NCBI RefSeq assembly: GCF_000374925.1
Contig: NZ_KB895552.1
Coordinates: 1-64,000 of the forward strand
Reading direction: 5' to 3'
DNA: 64,000 bases
Source: Arthrobacter sp. 131MFCol6.1
GTDB taxonomy: Bacteria; Actinomycetota; Actinomycetes; Actinomycetales; Micrococcaceae
Positions 59,143-64,000 of the stretch are shown piece after piece. Position 1 is the stretch's first letter. Every line of letters starts with the position of its first letter. The notes below the pieces were generated by a model that had not been told where the DNA came from, made no database searches, and saw only the letters and a program-made list of their open reading frames with translations. A program made the position numbers and the translations under genes.

Positions 59143-60099
59143 ATGACCACCACAACTGCCCGCGGAGCCGTTCCGGCCCGCAAGGCGACCGGCACGGGAA
59201 CGGGCAATGCCGCCCCCCGTGGCCGGCGCCGAACCCGCAGCGACCTGAGGGTCGCCCTTCTCTTCATCGCCCCGGCCCTGATCGGCTTCGTGGCCTTCTA
59301 CCTCGTGCCAAGCATCCGGGGCGTCTACCTCAGCTTCACCGAGTACAGCGTCCTGGGAGATCCCACCTGGATCGGCACCAAAAACTACACCGCGATCTTC
59401 GCGGACGATCTGTTCTGGAACGCCATGGCCGTGACGGTCCAGTACGTGGCACTGAACATCGGCTTCCAGACCGCGATCGCCCTCGGCCTGGCGCTCCTGA
59501 TGCACAACGTCGCCAAGTCCACCTTCATCCGCGGCGCCCTGCTGCTGCCCTTCCTGGTGGCGAACGTGATCGTTGCACTGCTCTGGTTCTGGATGCTCGA
59601 CTACCAGCTGGGAATCGTCAACGAGGTCATCAACTGGCTGGGCCTGCCGCGCATCGCCTTCTTCGGCAGCGAGCAATGGGCCATCCCCACCATCGCGGGC
59701 GTCAACGTTTGGCGCCACATGGGCTACACCGCCCTGCTGATCTTCGCCGGCCTGCAGTCCATCCCCAACCACGTGTACGAGGTCGCCTCGCTCGACGGCG
59801 CCTCCCCGACCCGGACCTTCTGGAGCATCACGATGCCGCTCCTGCGGCCCGTGCTGGTGCTGGTCCTGGTGGTCACCGTGATCGGCTCCTTCCAGGTCTT
59901 CGACACCGTGGCAGTGACCACCGGCGGCGGCCCGATCAATGCCTCCCGCGTCATCCAGATGTACATCTACCAGAAGGCCTTCGGTGAATCCGACTTCGGC
60001 TACGCCTCGGCCCTGTCCGTCATTCTCTTCGTCATTCTCGCTCTTGTGGCCTTCGTCCAGATGAAGTTCCTCAAGGGCAACGAATCGGATCTGGACTAA
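59143..60099 (+). CDS. Sugar ABC transporter permease (MalF/UgpA type)
   Basis: 318 residues, six membrane helices after a basic N-terminus. VASLDGASPTRTFWSITMPL is the EAA loop that contacts the ATPase. GCGGAGG precedes the ATG. It forms a CUT1 importer with the next two genes; the ATPase gene is not in the window, so a shared MsiK-type ATPase is likely. Confidence 0.94.
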   Translation: MTTTTARGAVPARKATGTGTGNAAPRGRRRTRSDLRVALLFIAPALIGFVAFYLVPSIRGVYLSFTEYSVLGDPTWIGTKNYTAIFADDLFWNAMAVTVQYVALNIGFQTAIALGLALLMHNVAKSTFIRGALLLPFLVANVIVALLWFWMLDYQLGIVNEVINWLGLPRIAFFGSEQWAIPTIAGVNVWRHMGYTALLIFAGLQSIPNHVYEVASLDGASPTRTFWSITMPLLRPVLVLVLVVTVIGSFQVFDTVAVTTGGGPINASRVIQMYIYQKAFGESDFGYASALSVILFVILALVAFVQMKFLKGNESDLD

Positions 60100-60111
60100 G
60101 GAACCCCAGCC

Positions 60112-61044
60112 ATGACTACCTCCGCCCCTTCCCGCAAGAAGCCCGCCACCACCGTTCCCGCTCCCAGGAAGCCGGTCAACTGGCGCCGCGTCGGCGCCTG
60201 GGCCCTCGTCGCCGTCGCCGTCGCCGTGACGATCGCGCCGTTCCTTTGGATGCTCCGCACCGCACTGTCCAGCAACGCCTCCCTGGCCTCGAACGCCAGC
60301 AACCTGCTGCCGGCCGACTTCAGCCTCGGCGCCTTCAAGCGGGTCCTGGGGCTGCAGAGCCCCGAGGAAGCCATCGCCGAGGGCGGCTCCGGCGCCGCTA
60401 TCAACTTCTGGCTGTACCTGCGGAACTCCGTCATCTTCGCCACCGTCACCACCGCCGGTCAGGTGTTCTTCAGCGCGATGGCCGCCTACGCCTTCTCCCG
60501 GCTCCGCTGGCCGGGCCGGAACGTGGTGTTCGGCCTGTTCCTGGCCACCATGATGGTCCCGCCGATCTTCACAGCCCTGCCCAACTTCCTGATGATCAAG
60601 AACCTCGGCCTGCTCAACACCTTCGCCGGCCTGGCCCTGCCGTTCCTGTTCATGACCCCCTTCGCCATCTTCTTCCTGCGCCAATTCTTCCTCTCCATGT
60701 CCCGTGAGGTGGAAGAGGCCGCCATGCTCGACGGCGCCAAGCACGTGCGGATCTTCTTCCAGATCGTGCTCCCGAACGCCGCGGCCCCGCTGGCCACGCT
60801 GGCGCTGCTGACCTTCATCGGCCAGTGGAACGAGTACTTCTGGCCGCTGCTTGTGGGCCAGGACGAAAGCGTCCGCGTCCTTACCGTGGGCCTGGGCGTC
60901 TTCAAGTCCCAGTCCCCGCAGGGCGCCCCCGACTGGTCCGGCCTGATGGCCGCAACACTGATCGCGGCCCTGCCCGTCCTCCTGCTCTTCATCGCCTTCG
61001 GCAAGCGCGTGGTCAACTCCATCGGCTTCTCCGGCATCAAATAA
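60112..61044 (+). CDS. Sugar ABC transporter permease (MalG/UgpE type)
   Basis: 310 residues, six membrane helices. EEAAMLDGAKHVRIFFQIVL is the EAA loop. AAGGA precedes the ATG, 12 bp after the first permease. Second membrane subunit of the CUT1 importer. Confidence 0.94.
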   Translation: MTTSAPSRKKPATTVPAPRKPVNWRRVGAWALVAVAVAVTIAPFLWMLRTALSSNASLASNASNLLPADFSLGAFKRVLGLQSPEEAIAEGGSGAAINFWLYLRNSVIFATVTTAGQVFFSAMAAYAFSRLRWPGRNVVFGLFLATMMVPPIFTALPNFLMIKNLGLLNTFAGLALPFLFMTPFAIFFLRQFFLSMSREVEEAAMLDGAKHVRIFFQIVLPNAAAPLATLALLTFIGQWNEYFWPLLVGQDESVRVLTVGLGVFKSQSPQGAPDWSGLMAATLIAALPVLLLFIAFGKRVVNSIGFSGIK

Positions 61045-61114
61045 CCCCGACCCAACACGCACTCCCCCGTCAACAAGCGTTCCCTCAAAGAAGCATTTCC
61101 ACGAAAGGTCCACC

Positions 61115-62455
61115 ATGAAGAAGACCCTAGGCGCCGTCGCTGCCGCCGCAGCCATCGCCATCTCCCTCTCCGCCTGCGGCGGGTCCGCCCCGGCCTCCAC
61201 CGAGGCCAAGGGCGAAATCAACTACTGGCTGTGGGACGCCAACCAACTCCCGGCCTACAAGCAGTGCGCGGACGATTTCACCAAAGCCAACCCGGACATC
61301 AAGGTCAAGATCACCCAGCGCGGCTGGGACGACTACTGGACCACCCTGACCAACGGCTTCGTCGCCGGCACCGCCCCCGACGTCTTCACCAACCACCTCT
61401 CGAAGTACCCCGAATACGCCGCGAAGAAGCAACTGCTCTCCCTCGACGAGGCAGTGGCCAAGGACGGCATCAAGCTGGAGAGCTACACCAAGGGACTCCC
61501 CGAGCTCTGGGTGGGCCAGGACGGCAAGCGCTACGGACTACCCAAGGACTGGGACACCGTGGGCCTGTTCTACAACAAGGCCATGACGGACTCCGCGGGC
61601 CTGACCGCCGAGCAGATGGCCAACCTGGACTGGAACCCGCAGGACGGCGGCAGCTACGAGAAGGCAATCGCGCACCTGACTGTGGACGAGAAGGGCGTGC
61701 GCGGCGACGAGGCAGGCTTCGACAAGAACAACGTGGCCGTCTACGGCCTCGGCCTGGCCGGCAGCGGCTCCGGGCAGGGCCAGACCGAGTGGAGCTTCCT
61801 CAGCGCCACCACCGGCTGGACCGCCACGGACAAGAACCCCTGGGGCACCAAGTTCAACTACGACGACCCCAAGTTCCAGGAGACCATCGCCTGGTGGGCC
61901 GGACTGACCGAGAAGGGCTACATGCCCAAGCTCGAAACCACCGTCGGCGCCAGCCTGGCGGACAACTTCGGCGCCGGCAAGGCTGCCATCAACACCACCG
62001 GCGACTGGCTGATCGGCCAGTACCAGAGCTACAAGGGCGTGAAGACCGCGTTCGCCCCCACCCCGAAGGGCCCTGATGGCAAGCGCGCCAGCATGTTCAA
62101 CGGCCTGGCCGACTCCGTCTGGGCAGGCACCAAGAACCCGGCCGCCTCGGTCAAGTGGGTCGAATACCTCGCCTCCACCGCCTGCCAGGACGTCGTAGCC
62201 TCCAAGGCCGTCGTGTTCCCGGCTCTCACCAGCTCCTCCGAGAAGGCAGCCGAAGCGTTCAAGGCCAAGGGCACCGACGTCTCAGCCTTCACCACCCACG
62301 TCAAGGAAGGAACCACGTTCCTGTTCCCGATCGCGGATAAGGCAGCCAAGGTGGACGGCATCATGAAGCCGGCCATGGACGCCGTCCTCTCCGGCAAGAA
62401 GCCTGCCAGCTCCCTCACCGAAGCCAACGACCAGGTCAACGCCCTCTTCAAGTAG
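61115..62455 (+). CDS. Sugar-binding lipoprotein of the CUT1 importer
   Basis: 446 residues. A lipoprotein signal peptide ends in LSACGG. The mature part is a family 1 extracellular solute-binding protein (INYWLWDANQLPAYKQCADD, LPKDWDTVGLFYNKAMTD, INTTGDWLIGQYQSYKG). GAAAGG precedes the ATG. The order permease-permease-binding protein is unusual, as the binding protein is more often first. Ligand is probably an alpha-galactoside or related oligosaccharide. Confidence 0.93.
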   Translation: MKKTLGAVAAAAAIAISLSACGGSAPASTEAKGEINYWLWDANQLPAYKQCADDFTKANPDIKVKITQRGWDDYWTTLTNGFVAGTAPDVFTNHLSKYPEYAAKKQLLSLDEAVAKDGIKLESYTKGLPELWVGQDGKRYGLPKDWDTVGLFYNKAMTDSAGLTAEQMANLDWNPQDGGSYEKAIAHLTVDEKGVRGDEAGFDKNNVAVYGLGLAGSGSGQGQTEWSFLSATTGWTATDKNPWGTKFNYDDPKFQETIAWWAGLTEKGYMPKLETTVGASLADNFGAGKAAINTTGDWLIGQYQSYKGVKTAFAPTPKGPDGKRASMFNGLADSVWAGTKNPAASVKWVEYLASTACQDVVASKAVVFPALTSSSEKAAEAFKAKGTDVSAFTTHVKEGTTFLFPIADKAAKVDGIMKPAMDAVLSGKKPASSLTEANDQVNALFK

Positions 62456-62492
62456 GCCCCTGAAGCCATAGCCGCCCGCCACGGCGGCGCCC

Positions 62493-62527
62493 GGTGCGCG
62501 GGATCTCCCGCCGGGATCCCGCGCACC
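62493..62527 (+). terminator. Hairpin between binding protein and alpha-galactosidase genes
   Basis: Perfect 13-bp arms GGTGCGCGGGATC and GATCCCGCGCACC with a 9-nt loop. It lies 36 bp upstream of the next start codon, so read-through or an attenuating role is likely. Confidence 0.7.
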
Positions 62528-62562
62528 AGCACCTGACTTCCGCACAACTGAAAGCGAATCCC

Positions 62563-64000
62563 ATGCACCCCGTGCACCTGCGTTCTGCCGGCACCAGCGT
62601 CCTGCTGGCCTTCGACTCCGGCGAGGCCGAGATCGTCCATTGGGGCGCCGACCTCGGGGAGAACCTCCCCGATCTGGCGATCCTCCGCGGACCGGTCCCG
62701 CACTCCGCCCTCGACATTCCCGTCACCGCCGGGCTGCTCCCGCAGGCCTCCTCCGGCTGGGCCGGGCGGCCCGGGCTGCGCGGGCACCGGAGTACCGACG
62801 GCACCGCCGGCGGGGACTTCTCGCCGGCCCTGCGGGTGGTTTCCGCCGAAGTGCAGGACGGCGGCCGCGGAGTCCTCATCATCCACCGGGATGCCGACGC
62901 CGGACTCGAGGTCAGCTCCGAACTCACCCTGCACCCGGGCGGCCTCCTGGAGCTGGCGCACACCCTGACCAACAGCGGCACGGCCGCTTACCAGCTTGAG
63001 GAACTGGCCTCGGTGCTGCCGGTGCCGCGGGACGCCACGGAACTGCTCGACCTCACCGGACGCTGGTGCCGCGAAAACCACCCGCAGCGGCACGCCGTCC
63101 AGCAGGGCACCTGGGTCCGCACCGGCCGGCACGGCCGGACCGGCCACGATTCCTCGCTGCTCGTGGCCGCCGGAACCGCCGGTTTCGCCAACCGGCGCGG
63201 CCAGGTCTGGGCCACGCATTTCGGCTGGAGCGGCAACCACGAGCAATACCTCGACAGCCTTGCCGACGGCCGGCGCATGCTCGGCGCCGCGGAGCTGCTC
63301 GGCTCCGGCGAGGTGGTGCTCCACCCCGGCGCCAGCTACCAGACGCCGCCGCTCTTCGCCGCCTACTCCGGGCGCGGCCTGGACGGCATCACCGAGGCCT
63401 TCTACGACTGGTTCCGCGCCCGGCCGCAGCACGTGGACACCACGTCCGGACGGGTCCGCCCGGTGGTGCTCAACACCTGGGAGGCCGTGTACTTCGACCA
63501 CAGCCTCGAACCCCTGCTGGAATTGGCCGATTCGGCCGCCAAGCTCGGCGTGGAACGGTTCGTCCTCGACGACGGCTGGTTCCGCGGCCGCCGCGACGAC
63601 CATGCGGGCCTCGGCGACTGGTACGTGGACGAAGGCCTCTGGCCCGACGGCCTCACCCCGCTGATCGACGCGGTCACCGGCCACGGCATGGAGTTCGGCC
63701 TGTGGGTGGAGCCGGAGATGGTCAATCTGGAGTCCGACGTCGCGCGCGAGCACCCGGACTGGATCGTTGGCCCGTCGGTGCTCTCCTACAAGGACGGCGG
63801 CCGGCTCCCGCACCCCTGGCGCCACCAGCACGTCCTGGACCTCGCCAACCCGGAGGCCTGGCAGTACATCTTCGGCCGCCTCGACGCGCTGCTGCGCAAG
63901 AACGCCATCGCCTACCTCAAGTGGGACCAGAACCGTGACCTCACCGAGCACGGTCGCGGCGGCCGCCCGTCCGTTCACGAGCAGACGCTGGCCGCCTACC
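62563..64000 (+). CDS. Alpha-galactosidase (GH36), truncated by window end
   Basis: 479 codons are present and the frame is open at the window end. The N-terminal beta-supersandwich (HWGADLGENLPDLAILRGPV, HFGWSGNHEQYLDSLADG) leads into the barrel with VVLNTWEAVYFDH, LDDGWFRGRRDDHAGLGDWY, FGLWVEPEMVNLES and YLKWDQNRDL, where the Asp of KWDxNR is the GH36 nucleophile. No signal peptide, so it acts on imported raffinose-type or other alpha-galactosides. The acid/base Asp lies beyond the window. Ribosome site weak. Confidence 0.94.
   Translation, partial: MHPVHLRSAGTSVLLAFDSGEAEIVHWGADLGENLPDLAILRGPVPHSALDIPVTAGLLPQASSGWAGRPGLRGHRSTDGTAGGDFSPALRVVSAEVQDGGRGVLIIHRDADAGLEVSSELTLHPGGLLELAHTLTNSGTAAYQLEELASVLPVPRDATELLDLTGRWCRENHPQRHAVQQGTWVRTGRHGRTGHDSSLLVAAGTAGFANRRGQVWATHFGWSGNHEQYLDSLADGRRMLGAAELLGSGEVVLHPGASYQTPPLFAAYSGRGLDGITEAFYDWFRARPQHVDTTSGRVRPVVLNTWEAVYFDHSLEPLLELADSAAKLGVERFVLDDGWFRGRRDDHAGLGDWYVDEGLWPDGLTPLIDAVTGHGMEFGLWVEPEMVNLESDVAREHPDWIVGPSVLSYKDGGRLPHPWRHQHVLDLANPEAWQYIFGRLDALLRKNAIAYLKWDQNRDLTEHGRGGRPSVHEQTLAAY

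Noticed and set aside
59086..61221. 711-codon open frame on the minus strand
   Set aside because: It is antisense to two ABC permease genes with clear EAA loops; its Gly/Asp/Gln/His-rich translation is typical of shadow frames.
62029..63978. 649-codon open frame on the minus strand
   Set aside because: Antisense to the binding-protein and GH36 genes; no domain recognised.

Overview
The window is about 66-70% GC with strong GC3 bias, tightly packed operons, ATGA and TGATG start/stop overlaps and several GTG or TTG starts. The gene content points to a soil actinobacterium of the Arthrobacter/Pseudarthrobacter type (family Micrococcaceae): creatinase, heterotetrameric sarcosine oxidase, levansucrase with levanases, RCC1-type surface protein and actinobacterial regulators. 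It reads as catabolic accessory chromosome. No rRNA, tRNA, CRISPR array, intact insertion sequence or prophage was recognised.

Layout. 1-4.5 kb: the tail of an M28 aminopeptidase, then a polysaccharide-deacetylase-fold amidohydrolase with an NCS1 permease and a divergent PucR regulator (probably nitrogen-heterocycle use). 4.5-8.8 kb: an MHS transporter and creatinase, with an IclR regulator downstream and a clear promoter/operator. 8.8-18.4 kb: a divergent GntR regulator and the operon glyA-soxBDAG-sdaA-purU. Together these two blocks take creatine to sarcosine and urea, oxidise sarcosine to glycine plus methylene-THF, condense these to serine, deaminate serine to pyruvate, and recycle the folate. 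18.5-23.4 kb: nagA, an FMN reductase, a GAF-domain protein, a small lipoprotein and a PhzF-like protein.

23.4-36.2 kb: a fructan locus. It holds two unusual GH32 enzymes, a GH68 levansucrase, a LacI repressor with three visible operators, a fructose-type ABC importer (frcBCA) and a fructokinase. Levan would be made and degraded outside the cell, and fructose imported and phosphorylated. 36.5-40.1 kb: the least understood part, an apparent operon with two unrecognised or zinc-ribbon proteins, a very short peptide ORF, a haem-oxygenase-like iron enzyme and a CDGSH Fe-S protein, with a divergent TetR regulator. 40.1-49.1 kb: DUF4188/MerR pair, PadR, CsbD, a PolA-type 5'-3' exonuclease, an APH-family kinase, a CYTH-CHAD fusion and a secreted 16-repeat RCC1 protein.

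49.3-50 kb: two gene relics abut (ROK kinase and DUF1479). 50-56.5 kb: a 5-oxoproline-type operon (pxpA, MHS transporter, fused pxpBC, biotin carboxylase-BCCP) with a divergent GntR regulator and a perfect operator palindrome. 56.6-64 kb: an alpha-galactoside locus with LacI, a Gfo/Idh/MocA oxidoreductase, a divergent ABC importer and a GH36 alpha-galactosidase that runs off the window.
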